64,000 nt of DNA from Labrys sedimenti. Lineage in GTDB: Bacteria; Pseudomonadota; Alphaproteobacteria; Rhizobiales; Labraceae. Under the pieces are notes generated by a model. That model saw only the letters and a program-made list of their open reading frames with translations. It did no database searches and was not told the origin of the DNA. Position numbers and translations under genes: made by a program. Shown one piece after another: positions 24,627 through 33,441 of this stretch. The stretch covers positions 42,204 to 106,203 of the forward strand of contig NZ_JAXOUF010000017.1 in NCBI RefSeq assembly GCF_034424805.1, in the 5' to 3' direction. Numbering within the stretch: position 1 is the first letter of the stretch; each line of letters begins with the position of its first letter.

Positions 24627-26057
24627 ATGCTCGATACCAAGATGCTGATCGGGTCGAAATTCGTGCCCGGCACCGAAGCGCCGGAAAAGGTGCTCAATCC
24701 CAAGACCGAGGAGACGCTGGTCGATCTCCCCGAGGCTTCCGTCGAGCAGGTCGACGAGGCCGTGGAGGCGGCGGCGGCGGCTTTCGTCGGCTGGTCGCGC
24801 ACCACGCCGGCCGAGCGCTCGGCCCTGTTGCTCAAGCTCGCCGACGCGATCGAGAAGGACGCCGAGGCCTATGCCACGCTGGAGGCGCTCAATTGCGGCA
24901 AGCCGCGCATCCGAGTGCTGCAGGACGAGATTCCCGGCATCGTCGATTGCTTCCGCTTCTTCGCCGGCGCCGTGCGCAACATGCATGGGCTGGTGGCCGG
25001 GGAATATCTGGCCGGCCACACCTCGATGATCCGGCGCGATGCCATCGGCGTGGTCGGCTCGATCGCGCCGTGGAACTATCCACTGATGATGGCGGCCTGG
25101 AAATTGGCGCCGGCGCTGGCGGGCGGCAACACCATCGTGATCAAGCCGTCCGAGCAGACGCCGCTGACGCTGCTCAAGCTCGCCACCACCATCGCCGAGA
25201 TTTTTCCGGAAGGCGTGGTCAATGTCGTGGTGGGGCGCGGCGAGAGCGTCGGCAATGCCCTGATCCACCATCCCAAGGTCGCGATGGTCTCGCTGACGGG
25301 CGACATCGCCACCGGCAAGAAGGTGCTGCAGGCGGCCGCCAAGACGGTCAAGCGCACCCATCTCGAGCTCGGCGGCAAGGCGCCGGTAATCGTGTTCGAC
25401 GATGCCGATCTCGAGGCCGTGGTCGAGGGCGTCAAGCTGTTCGGCTATTACAACGCCGGCCAGGATTGCACCGCGGCCTGCCGCATCTATGCCGGCAGCA
25501 AGATCTACGACAATCTGGTGTCCGAGCTCGCCGGTGCGGTGAAAGGGCTGAAATACAACCAGCCCAATGACGACGAGAACGATATCGGCCCGCTGATCTC
25601 GGCCCGCCAGCGCTCCCGCGTCGCCTCCTTCGTCGAACGGGCCACCGAGCACAAACATATCGAGATCGCCACGGGCGGCCATCAGGCGGCTGGCAAGGGC
25701 TTCTTCTACGAGCCCACCGTGGTCGCCGGAGCCCTGCAGAGCGACGAGATCGTGCGGCGCGAGGTGTTCGGGCCGGTGGTCTCGGTAACCCGCTTCGGCG
25801 ATGTCGAGGAAGCGTTGACCTGGGCCAATGATTCCGACTACGGCCTGGCGTCGTCAGTATGGACGCGCGACATTTCCAGGGGCATGCAGATGGCCTCGCG
25901 CCTGCAATATGGCTGCACCTGGGTGAATTGCCATTTCATGCTGGTGAGCGAGATGCCGCATGGCGGCGTCAAGTCCTCCGGCTACGGCAAGGACCTGTCG
26001 ATGTATGCCCTGGAAGACTACACCGTGGCGCGCCACGTCATGGTGAAGATGGGCTGA
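24627..26057 (+). CDS. patD: Gamma-aminobutyraldehyde dehydrogenase, YdcW/PatD-like
   Basis: NAD-dependent aldehyde dehydrogenase of 476 residues, as long as E. coli YdcW (474). Catalytic Cys281 lies in YYNAGQDCTAACR and general base Glu247 in THLELGGKAP; GSIAPWNYPLMMA is the cofactor region. The reaction would oxidise 4-aminobutanal from putrescine to GABA. ATG 24627 has AAGGAG six bases upstream. Its place as the last gene of a YdcSTUV-type transporter operon supports polyamine catabolism. Confidence 0.88.
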   Translation: MLDTKMLIGSKFVPGTEAPEKVLNPKTEETLVDLPEASVEQVDEAVEAAAAAFVGWSRTTPAERSALLLKLADAIEKDAEAYATLEALNCGKPRIRVLQDEIPGIVDCFRFFAGAVRNMHGLVAGEYLAGHTSMIRRDAIGVVGSIAPWNYPLMMAAWKLAPALAGGNTIVIKPSEQTPLTLLKLATTIAEIFPEGVVNVVVGRGESVGNALIHHPKVAMVSLTGDIATGKKVLQAAAKTVKRTHLELGGKAPVIVFDDADLEAVVEGVKLFGYYNAGQDCTAACRIYAGSKIYDNLVSELAGAVKGLKYNQPNDDENDIGPLISARQRSRVASFVERATEHKHIEIATGGHQAAGKGFFYEPTVVAGALQSDEIVRREVFGPVVSVTRFGDVEEALTWANDSDYGLASSVWTRDISRGMQMASRLQYGCTWVNCHFMLVSEMPHGGVKSSGYGKDLSMYALEDYTVARHVMVKMG

Positions 26058-26080
26058 CCCGCGAGTTTGCAAGCCGAGCA

Positions 26081-26121
26081 GGGATGGGGCTGCCTTCGGG
26101 CAAGGCCCATCCCTTCCTTTT
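26081..26121 (+). terminator. Rho-independent terminator of the ydc-like operon
   Basis: GGGATGGGG(C)TGCC pairs with GGCA(AG)GCCCATCCC around a TTCG tetraloop (26095-26098), followed by a T-rich tail to about 26121. It lies 24 bp after the dehydrogenase stop. Confidence 0.8.
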
Positions 26122-26223
26122 GGACAGCGATGCCGAGTTCGGGCATGGTCTGGTGTTGTGCATGGAACAGCCTGCGCAAGCCATTGATTTCATCATGCCT
26201 TTTTCATGAACGAGGTGATTGCC

Positions 26224-27966
26224 ATGGAGCTCGGGAAACGGCTGATCCCGGCAGCGATGCTGGCCGGCGCCTTGCTGGCAATGCCGACGATCGCGCCAGC
26301 CAGGACGGCACCGGCCACCGTCGAGGCGCTCTGGCAGACCTGCCGGGCCATCGAGAAGGACCCGGCTGACAGCGTCAAAGCCTGCACGCGGTTTCTAGAT
26401 CTGCCCGAGGGGCGGCGACAGCAGTTTCGTACCTATGCCTTCTCCAATCGTGGCAACGCCTATGTCAGCCTGCAGCGCTATGACGAGGCGCTGGTCGATT
26501 TCGCCGAGGCGCTGCGCCTCGACGCGGGGAACGAGACCGCCTATGTCGGCCGCGGCAACGTGCATTTCTGGCGCGGCGAAAACGATCTTGCCCTCAAGGA
26601 TTTCGGGCAGGCGCTCAAGCTCGATCCGCGCGATGCCAATCCCCAACATGGCCGCGGCAACGTCTATTTCAACCAGGGCCGCTACGAGGAGGCGATCAAG
26701 AGCTATAGCGAGGCGATCCGCATCAATCCGAAATTCTTCAACGCCTATAGCGGCCGCTCCAACGTTTATGCCGAGCTCAAACAGACCGACCGGGCGATCT
26801 CGGATCTCTCGCAAGCGCTCAAGCTCAATCCGACCTATGTCAATGCACTCGTCAATCGCGGCAACAACTACGTGCTCGCCAAGCGCTTCGACGAAGCGAT
26901 CGCCGACTACGACAAGGCCCTGGTGCTCAAGCCGGACACCGTCCTTGCCTTGAGCGGGCGGGCTGGCGCCTACGGCTTGAAGAAGGATTATGCGCACGCG
27001 GTCGCCGATTTCACCAAGGCGCTGGAACTCGATCCGTCCTATCTCAACGCGCGCTATGGCCGGGGGCAGGCCTATAAGGAACTGGGCAAGCTCGATCTGG
27101 CCGCCGCGGATTTTCGCAATATCCTCGCCCAGAAATCCGACTTCCTGAACACGCGTGACCTGTTGGCCGATGTCGAGAAATCCGGCGCGGCGGCAGTCGT
27201 TCCGCCGTCCGGCGCCAATCTGGCACCCATGGCCGGCGCGCTCGCGGCCATCAAGGCGCAGCGCCGCGTCGCCCTGGTGATCGGCAACGCCGCCTATCCG
27301 CAGGCTCCCCTTGCCAATCCCCACAACGATGCCGCCGATGTCAGCGCCCGCCTGGGCCAGCTCGGCTTCGACGTGGTGACCGGCTACGACCTCACTCTGG
27401 CGGGCTTTTCCGACACGGTGGAGCGCTTCGTCGCCAAGGCGCAGGGCGCCGATGTCGCCGTGTTCTACTATTCCGGCCATGCCATGCAGGTGGATGGCGA
27501 GAACTGGCTGCTGCCCGTCGATACCAGGGTGCGCAGCCTGTTCGACGTCCAGCAGTTCAACGTGTCGTTGCAGCGCCTGCTGCAGACCGTGGATACGCAG
27601 GCCAAGACCACGCTGGTCTTCCTGGACGGCTGCCGCAACAATCCGTTCGCCGATGCCCTCAAGGCCCAGCTCAAGGCGCAGAACCGGGCCTATGCGGAGA
27701 CGCGTGGGCTTGCCCGCATCACGGTGGATTCGCCCGATACGCTGGTGGTGTTCGCCACCCAACCCAATGACGTGGCGGCGGATGGCACCGGCCGCAACTC
27801 CCCCTTCACCCGTGCCTTCCTCGACAATGTCGGTGCGCCGGGCGTGGAGGTCGAGACCCTGATGAAAAGGGTGACGGCCGAGGTGAAGGCGGCGACAGGA
27901 GACAAGCAGCGTCCCGAGCGCCTGTCGGGCCTGACCACGGAATTCTACTTCGTTCCCCCGAATTAA
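26224..27966 (+). CDS. Secreted TPR protein with C-terminal caspase-like (p20) domain
   Basis: A 580-residue protein. It has a signal peptide (about 1-28), then about seven tetratricopeptide repeats (roughly 65-310; repeated A-x-x-D-x-x-x-A-L-x-L-D/N-P pattern), then a peptidase C14-type domain from RRVALVIGNAAY (about 347). The catalytic dyad is visible: His419 in YYSGHAM and Cys470 in LDGCRNNPF. Bacterial caspase homologues cut after basic residues or act in stress and defence; the signal peptide points to the periplasm. ATG 26224 has GAGGTG upstream; ATG 26206 is also open. Stands alone between the ydc operon and fadD. A second caspase-like gene is at 49801. Confidence 0.85.
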   Translation: MELGKRLIPAAMLAGALLAMPTIAPARTAPATVEALWQTCRAIEKDPADSVKACTRFLDLPEGRRQQFRTYAFSNRGNAYVSLQRYDEALVDFAEALRLDAGNETAYVGRGNVHFWRGENDLALKDFGQALKLDPRDANPQHGRGNVYFNQGRYEEAIKSYSEAIRINPKFFNAYSGRSNVYAELKQTDRAISDLSQALKLNPTYVNALVNRGNNYVLAKRFDEAIADYDKALVLKPDTVLALSGRAGAYGLKKDYAHAVADFTKALELDPSYLNARYGRGQAYKELGKLDLAAADFRNILAQKSDFLNTRDLLADVEKSGAAAVVPPSGANLAPMAGALAAIKAQRRVALVIGNAAYPQAPLANPHNDAADVSARLGQLGFDVVTGYDLTLAGFSDTVERFVAKAQGADVAVFYYSGHAMQVDGENWLLPVDTRVRSLFDVQQFNVSLQRLLQTVDTQAKTTLVFLDGCRNNPFADALKAQLKAQNRAYAETRGLARITVDSPDTLVVFATQPNDVAADGTGRNSPFTRAFLDNVGAPGVEVETLMKRVTAEVKAATGDKQRPERLSGLTTEFYFVPPN

Positions 27967-28006
27967 TGTGCGTCCGTTTCGAGCCAGCTTGCCCGGCGCG
28001 ACAATT

Positions 28007-28054
28007 CCGTCATGATATCGTCAACCATAAACGGATTGGGAGGAATCATGACGG
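28007..28054. promoter_or_regulatory. Inverted repeat pairing across the fadD start codon
   Basis: CCGTCATGAT (28007-28016) and its exact complement ATCATGACGG (28045-28054), separated by 28 bases. The right arm contains the ATG at 28048 and the loop contains the ribosome site GGGAGG. It could fold in the mRNA to mask the start codon, or be bound as DNA by a repressor. Confidence 0.45.
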
Positions 28055-29748
28055 CGGTTTCGTCTGAGCAAAGGCCATGGTTGGCGGCCTATGACGGAGA
28101 CATGAAACCGCATGTCGGGGAGGTGCCCTACAGATTGCTGGGCGACATGATCGTCCAGAGTGCGCGCGAGACCCCACGCAAGACGGCCTACACCTGCGTC
28201 ATGCCCAACGGTATGCATGGGTCGCTGAGCTTTGCCGAGGCCGATCGACTGTCCGATCAGTTCGCCGCCTATCTGCACGCCGAGCTGAAACTGCCGCCGG
28301 GATCGCGCGTGGCCATCCAGGCCCCCAACGGGCTTGCCTATCCGGTGGTTGCCTTCGGCGTGTTCAAGGCAGGCTGCGTGCTGGTCAATGTGAACCCGCT
28401 CTACCTGGCCGAGGAGGCGGGCGCTGTCTTCGCCGACGGCGGCATTTCGGTGCTGGTGGTGATCGACATGTTCGCCGACCGCACCGCCAAGACCCTTGCA
28501 ACGGTTAAGGTGCCGCATGTCGTCCTGATCAGCGCGGCCGAGTTCTTCCCGGGCTGGCCGCGTACCGTGATCGGCCTGGTGCAGAAACATGTGCGCAAGG
28601 AGATTCCCGCCGCGACTTTCCCGCATATCCGCCTCAGGCAAGCCCTGGCACTCGGCCAGGCCAAGCTCGCGCGTGGCTTGAGGGTCGCGGACATCACCGC
28701 CGGCATGGATGCCTCGGCCACGGCCTGCCTGCAATATACCGGCGGCACCACCGGCGTGAGCAAGGGGGCCATGCTTACCCACCGCAACCTGGTCATGAAT
28801 GTCCTGCAGGTGCTGGCCTTCGGGGGCAGTGCCTTCACGCCGGACGATGTGATCATGACGGCGCTGCCGCTCTATCATATCTTCGCCTTCACCGTTAATT
28901 TCCTTACCTTCACGGCGCGCGGTGCCCATGTATTGATGGTGCCCAATCCGCGTCCCCTGAGCAATCTGCGCAAGGCTTTCGAGAAATATCCGGTCAGCTA
29001 CATCACCGGCGTCAACACGCTCTATAATGGCCTGTTGAACGAGGCCTGGTTCATCTCCATGCCCAAGCCCCATCTCAGGGTCTGCATTGCCGGCGGCACG
29101 GCCCTGCAGGCTGCGGTAGCCGAGCGCTGGCACAAGAGCGTCGGCGTGCCGGTGGGGGAGGGCTACGGCCTGACCGAGACGTCACCCGTCGTCTGTTTCA
29201 ACCCGTTCGGTTCGGGACATAACGGGGCGGTCGGCGTTCCCTTGCCGGACACCGACGTCAAATGTGTCGATGACGATTTCAATGAGGTGGCGCTGGGCAT
29301 GCCGGGCGAACTTGCCGTGCGCGGCCCGCAGGTGATGGCGGGCTATTGGCGCCGGCCGGACGAAACGGCCAAGGTGATGCGCGGCGAGTGGATCCTCACA
29401 GGCGACATCGCCGTGATGGATCATGCCGGCTATTTCCGCATCGTCGACCGGCGCAAGGATATGATCCTGGTGTCGGGCTTCAACGTCTTTCCCAACGAGG
29501 TGGAGGACGTGCTGGCCAAGATGCCGGGGGTCAAGGAAGCGGCGGTGATCGGTGTGCCCGACGGCGCGGCCGGCGAAGCACCCAAGGCCTTCGTGGTCAG
29601 GAGCGATCCTGCTTTGACCGTCGAGGCGGTGCGCGCCTATGCCAAGCAGCACTTGACCGGTTACAAGGTGCCGAAATTCGTGGAATTCAGGGACGATCTG
29701 CCGAAATCCAATGTCGGCAAGATCCTGCGCAAGGATCTGCGGGGCTAG
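28048..29748 (+). CDS. fadD: Long-chain fatty acid-CoA ligase, FadD-like
   Basis: Adenylate-forming enzyme of 566 residues that activates fatty acids to acyl-CoA for beta-oxidation or lipid synthesis. P-loop-like motif YTGGTTGVSKG at 230-240, GEGYGLTETSP, then TGDIAVMD and DRRKDMILVSGFNVFPNE, and the catalytic Lys region PKSNVGKILRKDL at the C-terminus. ATG 28048 is preferred because GGGAGG precedes it; ATG 28012 would add 12 residues. Stands alone. The exact chain length used cannot be read from sequence. Confidence 0.9.
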   Translation: MTAVSSEQRPWLAAYDGDMKPHVGEVPYRLLGDMIVQSARETPRKTAYTCVMPNGMHGSLSFAEADRLSDQFAAYLHAELKLPPGSRVAIQAPNGLAYPVVAFGVFKAGCVLVNVNPLYLAEEAGAVFADGGISVLVVIDMFADRTAKTLATVKVPHVVLISAAEFFPGWPRTVIGLVQKHVRKEIPAATFPHIRLRQALALGQAKLARGLRVADITAGMDASATACLQYTGGTTGVSKGAMLTHRNLVMNVLQVLAFGGSAFTPDDVIMTALPLYHIFAFTVNFLTFTARGAHVLMVPNPRPLSNLRKAFEKYPVSYITGVNTLYNGLLNEAWFISMPKPHLRVCIAGGTALQAAVAERWHKSVGVPVGEGYGLTETSPVVCFNPFGSGHNGAVGVPLPDTDVKCVDDDFNEVALGMPGELAVRGPQVMAGYWRRPDETAKVMRGEWILTGDIAVMDHAGYFRIVDRRKDMILVSGFNVFPNEVEDVLAKMPGVKEAAVIGVPDGAAGEAPKAFVVRSDPALTVEAVRAYAKQHLTGYKVPKFVEFRDDLPKSNVGKILRKDLRG

Positions 29749-29782
29749 CAAACAAGCGTTTCGGTCCAAATGCGCTTTGCTC
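29749..29782. repeat. AGCAAACAAGCGTT-type intergenic repeat, copy 2
   Basis: An imperfect inverted repeat starts at the fadD stop codon: AGCAAACAAGCGTTT then AAATGCGCTTTGCT. The first 14 bases match copy 1 (21520-21562). It lies in the 81-bp gap before the convergent amidohydrolase gene and may help end transcription. Confidence 0.5.
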
Positions 29783-29829
29783 CAGCTGGGAAACTCGATT
29801 GCTTCCCGCTTTGCAGCCCGGCGACATCA

Positions 29830-31068
29830 TTATCCTCGACGAATGATCTCCGGCCTCGTCGTACGGAATGTCGGGCGACCGCGCTTCCAGCCTCGTATCA
29901 CGCGGCTGTTCTCGCGTATCGCCTGTTCGGGCGTCACGCAGTCGATCAGTACGATGTCGGCTGCCGCTCCGACCGATAGGCCGGATGCGCGCCGCATTCC
30001 GCGGGCTGCAAGAGGACCGATCATGTCGAAGACGACCCGCAGATGCTCGGTGCGCGAAAGTTGAACGACATTGGCATAGAGGTTCGCCATGCGGAGGAGT
30101 GAGGCGTCGCCAAATGGTGTGAAGGGGTTGAGAATATTGTTGGTGGCGATCGAGGCATTCACCCCCATCAAAGCCAGAATATGGGTCGGAGCGACCCCGC
30201 GCGGCACCAGTCGCTCATACTCGCGGCCACTTAGAAACAGGTCGGTGGCCGGCAGGGTGACCACTGCAATGCCGGCCTCCCGGAGCCCTGCCGCGATCGC
30301 TTCAACCTCATGTGACGGCCGCGCCGAAAGGCTCGTCATGTGTCCGAGCGAAACGCGCCCCTGCCAACCGCGTCGTATCGTTTCTTTCAGGACGACGGGC
30401 AGATTGCTCTTTTCGGGTGCGAGATCGAAATCGAGATGGAAGTCGACAGCGACGCCGTGCGCTTGCGCGAGGTCGAAGATCTGGCTGATTTGTCCAGCCG
30501 GATCGGGATCGGTGTAGGGAGCACCACCCACCAGGTCCGCTCCGCCCGCCAGGGCCTCGTTCAACAAACCCAGCGTTTCCGGCTCGTTGGTAAGCCCTTC
30601 CTGCACGAAAGCGCAGATCTCGATATCGATGGCGAACGCGTAATCCCGGCGAACGCGTTTGACGGCTTCGAAGGAGCGCAACCCGGCCCGCGGATCGACC
30701 TCGACGAAGCTGCGCATCGCCATGGTGCCTTGTATGATGGCCTGCTCGACGACGCGAGCGGCCCGTGCATAGACATCCGCCTCGGTGAAGGACGCCTTGG
30801 CTCTTGCCGTCTCGCGCACCGCCTCCGCCAAGGTACCTTCGCAGATGCGGCAGCGATCGAGGATACAGGCTTTGTCCAGATGGATGTGGCTGTCGACAAA
30901 GCCGGCGCAAGCCAGTGCGCCTTCGGCTTCTACGATTTCAACCGCTTCACAACGAAGCTCTCGACCGATCGCGGCGATCGACCTGTCGCGTATCGCCAAG
31001 TCGACCGGTTCCTCACTGGTTGGCAGGCGAGCGTTGCGGATAAGCAGGTCGGCTGGAGGAATGTCCAT
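29830..31068 (-). CDS. Amidohydrolase family protein, cytosine deaminase-like
   Basis: Metal-dependent hydrolase of 412 residues. Metal ligands H63 and H65 sit in FVDSHIHLDK (numbering from a TTG two codons upstream); further ligand regions are VDFHLDFDL and GHMTSLSA, and ATDLFLSG sits where CodA-type enzymes have their late Asp. These features fit the cytosine deaminase/AtzC branch of the amidohydrolase superfamily. Substrate unknown. The ATG at 31068 lies two bases after the stop of the gamma-glutamyltransferase gene, so the pair is one operon. The substrate may be a gamma-glutamyl product, but that is only inferred from linkage. Confidence 0.8.
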   Translation of the reverse strand: MDIPPADLLIRNARLPTSEEPVDLAIRDRSIAAIGRELRCEAVEIVEAEGALACAGFVDSHIHLDKACILDRCRICEGTLAEAVRETARAKASFTEADVYARAARVVEQAIIQGTMAMRSFVEVDPRAGLRSFEAVKRVRRDYAFAIDIEICAFVQEGLTNEPETLGLLNEALAGGADLVGGAPYTDPDPAGQISQIFDLAQAHGVAVDFHLDFDLAPEKSNLPVVLKETIRRGWQGRVSLGHMTSLSARPSHEVEAIAAGLREAGIAVVTLPATDLFLSGREYERLVPRGVAPTHILALMGVNASIATNNILNPFTPFGDASLLRMANLYANVVQLSRTEHLRVVFDMIGPLAARGMRRASGLSVGAAADIVLIDCVTPEQAIRENSRVIRGWKRGRPTFRTTRPEIIRRG

Positions 31069-31070
31069 CG

Positions 31071-32648
31071 TCAAAGACCGATCGCCCCACCATCGCTGCG
31101 CGGATCATGCGCAGCTATGATCGTCCCGTCAGGTCGGAGGCGAATGATGCCGGCATGTCCGCCGAGTTGGCTGAAGGGTTCGATCAGGCCCACCTGATGT
31201 CCCCTGTCCGCAAGCTCGGCAATGAGCGAGCCTCCGGCATGGGCCTCTATCTTCAGGCTGTCGCGACTGTCCGAGAAGGTACGCCCCAGAAGGAAACGCG
31301 GCCGGGATAGAGCCGCAAGCGGATCGAGCCCGTGGTCGATCAGCAGCGACAGCAGCAGAGCGAGGGTCTGCGGCTGCCCGTCGGCGCCTTGAGTGCCGTA
31401 AAGCAGGCAGGGATGCCCGTCTTTCAGGGCGATGCCGGGGTTCAACGTGTAGAAGGGACGTTTGCCGGCCCTGATGCAGTTCGGGCTTGCTGGATCGAGG
31501 CTGAAGGCCGCGCCGCGGTTCTGCCATAGGATACCGGTGTCACCGGCGACGACGCCGCTGCCCCAGTCGAAATAGAGGCTCTGCAGCATGGCAACGCTCC
31601 TGCCCGCGCTGTCCGTCGCCGCCAGGAAGGCCGTGTCGGCGGCCTGGAAGGGTTGCGGCCAAGGCAACGCCCTGTCGAGCGCGATCGAGCGTGCCTTCGC
31701 AGCCAGTCGGCGCCCATCGAGCAACCGCGCGACATTCACGTCTGTGAAGGCGGGGTCGGCGATCGACGGGCGATCGAGGAAGGCCTGTTTCACGGCTTCC
31801 ACGAGGAGGTGATAGAATTCGGCCGAGGCAGGGTCGAGCCGGCCCAGATCGAAGGAAGACAAGACGCCCATGATGGCAAGCGTCGTCGCGCCCTGCGTCG
31901 GCGGTGGTGGCGCAAGAAGGGTCACATCGCGATAGCGTTGCATAAGCGGCTGCTCACGGAGTGTGCGGGTGCTGGCGAGATCCGCGGCAGTCAGGGGTGA
32001 ACCGGCAGCTCGGAGGCTCGACGCGATGCGCGCGCCCAGCTCGCCTTCGTAAAACTCGCGCACGCCGTGATCGGCTATGGCGCGCAACGAACTCGCCAAA
32101 GCCGGCTGGCGCTGTATGCCGTTCCGGAAGAAGATCCCTTGGAAGCTAGGCCATTGCGTGACCTCGCTTTCGCGGAAACGATACCAAAATTCTTGAGAAG
32201 GACTGACGTCGAAGCCGTTTTGTGCCAGCGCGACGGCGTCGTCGAGCAAGCCGGCGATGGACGACCGGCCCTGCCAGTGGCTGTGGGAGTAGTCGAGGAC
32301 TTGTCCCCAACTGTCGACGAGGCATGCCGTCGTCATGGCCGAAAGCGGCCCGCGAAGCGGGATGACAGACAGATCGGGGATGAACCTCGCCGCCTGGCCA
32401 ATGCCCAGGAAGGCGGTGGCAGAACCCGTGCGATCGGCAACAAGCCAAACCGCGTCTCCACCAAGACCACAAAAATGTGGATAGAGGACCGAGAGTGCCG
32501 CGCTCGCGGCAACCAGCGCCTCGATGGCATTGCCCCCCCGTTTGAGGACCTTCGCTCCGGTCTCTGTGGCGAGCCAGTGTGGCGCGACGACCATGCCCTC
32601 GCTCGACGTCGCATTCTCGCTGGGCCCTTGCCGTGGGACGGTCTTCAT
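31071..32648 (-). CDS. Gamma-glutamyltransferase family protein
   Basis: Ntn-hydrolase of 525 residues. N-terminal signature MVVAPHWLATETGAKVLKRGGNAIEALVAASAALSVLYPHFCGLGG. The self-cleavage site lies at ADTAFLAATD, with Thr339 as the predicted nucleophile; classical enzymes have T-T-H here, this one D-T-A, as in the shorter YwrD-like branch. DWGSGVVAGDTGILWQNRGAAF is the substrate-loop region. No signal peptide, so it probably acts in the cytoplasm, unlike E. coli Ggt. First gene of an operon with the amidohydrolase. No ribosome site is obvious before ATG 32648. Confidence 0.85.
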   Translation of the reverse strand: MKTVPRQGPSENATSSEGMVVAPHWLATETGAKVLKRGGNAIEALVAASAALSVLYPHFCGLGGDAVWLVADRTGSATAFLGIGQAARFIPDLSVIPLRGPLSAMTTACLVDSWGQVLDYSHSHWQGRSSIAGLLDDAVALAQNGFDVSPSQEFWYRFRESEVTQWPSFQGIFFRNGIQRQPALASSLRAIADHGVREFYEGELGARIASSLRAAGSPLTAADLASTRTLREQPLMQRYRDVTLLAPPPPTQGATTLAIMGVLSSFDLGRLDPASAEFYHLLVEAVKQAFLDRPSIADPAFTDVNVARLLDGRRLAAKARSIALDRALPWPQPFQAADTAFLAATDSAGRSVAMLQSLYFDWGSGVVAGDTGILWQNRGAAFSLDPASPNCIRAGKRPFYTLNPGIALKDGHPCLLYGTQGADGQPQTLALLLSLLIDHGLDPLAALSRPRFLLGRTFSDSRDSLKIEAHAGGSLIAELADRGHQVGLIEPFSQLGGHAGIIRLRPDGTIIAAHDPRSDGGAIGL

Positions 32649-33011
32649 GCAATCGCCGCGATTGTGTGAACAGACCTCCAGTCAAGCAAGTTCCGGGCCA
32701 TTTCCGGCTCAGGCGCGTTCGACCTCTTCGAGGCCCCGGCGTCGGTGCACCCAGCGGAAATCCCGGCGATGGGCAGACGGCAACGAAGCGTGCGTTTCCA
32801 GGAAGGTCGTGCTTGGACCGGTCGGCATCTTCGAGACTTGGTATGACGCCAAGAGGCCTTATGCGGGATGCATGAACCCGATCTCGCAGACCGACAGGCT
32901 ATTGAAGGCCGCGGATGTGTGGCTCGCCGTCCGACAAAAAGAGAGCAGATTGCGACTTTTGATCATCGCAACCTGCTCTTGGACTGTCGTATCCGCTGCA
33001 AGCGGAAAGAG
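32649..33011. other. Gap of about 360 bp without a convincing gene
   Basis: Between the gamma-glutamyltransferase start and sciP terminator. A plus-strand stretch at about 32870-32950 reads MNPISQTDRLLKAADVWLAVRQKE, which is protein-like, but its continuation is poor and there is no ribosome site. It may be a remnant of a small regulator gene. The promoter of the gamma-glutamyltransferase operon must also lie here. Confidence 0.4.
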
Positions 33012-33027
33012 CAGGCCGGAAGGCCTG
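33003..33027 (-). terminator. Terminator-like hairpin after sciP
   Basis: CAGGCC (33012-33017), GGAA, GGCCTG (33022-33027). Read on the minus strand it is followed by CTCTTTCC, ten bases after the sciP stop. The T-run is short. Confidence 0.5.
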
Positions 33028-33036
33028 ATCTCTAGT

Positions 33037-33312
33037 CTACTGCCGATAATGCTGGATGCGCGTGGTGCGCAGGCCCGCCAGGCCATGGCGGTCGATCGAG
33101 GCCTGCCAGGACAGGAATTCCTCGGTGGTCAGCACATAGCGGTTGCAGGCTTCCTCGAGGCTCAGAAGTCCACCGCGTACGGCGGCGACCACTTCTGCCT
33201 TGCGCCGGATCACCCAGCGCTGGGTACCGGGAGGCGGCAGGTCCGCAACGGTCAGGGGGCTGCCGTCGGGGCCAATGACATATTTCACCCGAGGGCGAAG
33301 AGTTTCGGTCAT
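33037..33312 (-). CDS. sciP: CtrA inhibitor SciP (DUF1153)
   Basis: A 91-residue HTH protein that in Caulobacter binds CtrA and blocks its activation of cell-cycle genes in G1. The family block VKYVIGPDGSPLTVADLPPP is followed by RWVIRRKAEVVAAVRGGLLS and EEFLSWQASIDRHGLAGLR. Length matches the family (about 90-93). Start at ATG 33312 fits the family N-terminus; a longer open frame to 33435 crosses an AT-rich promoter-like stretch. Strong marker for an alphaproteobacterium. Encoded alone. Confidence 0.95.
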   Translation of the reverse strand: MTETLRPRVKYVIGPDGSPLTVADLPPPGTQRWVIRRKAEVVAAVRGGLLSLEEACNRYVLTTEEFLSWQASIDRHGLAGLRTTRIQHYRQ

Positions 33313-33441
33313 GGGTACGCTCACACAATTCGAATGACCATGTGAGCTGCAGGCTAGGAGGGCTCGCTTAAAAATTGTTGAAGGAAATTCAGAAAAGTCA
33401 TTGATCTCGCTTCGATGATTACAATTCGGCAACAAGCTGAA

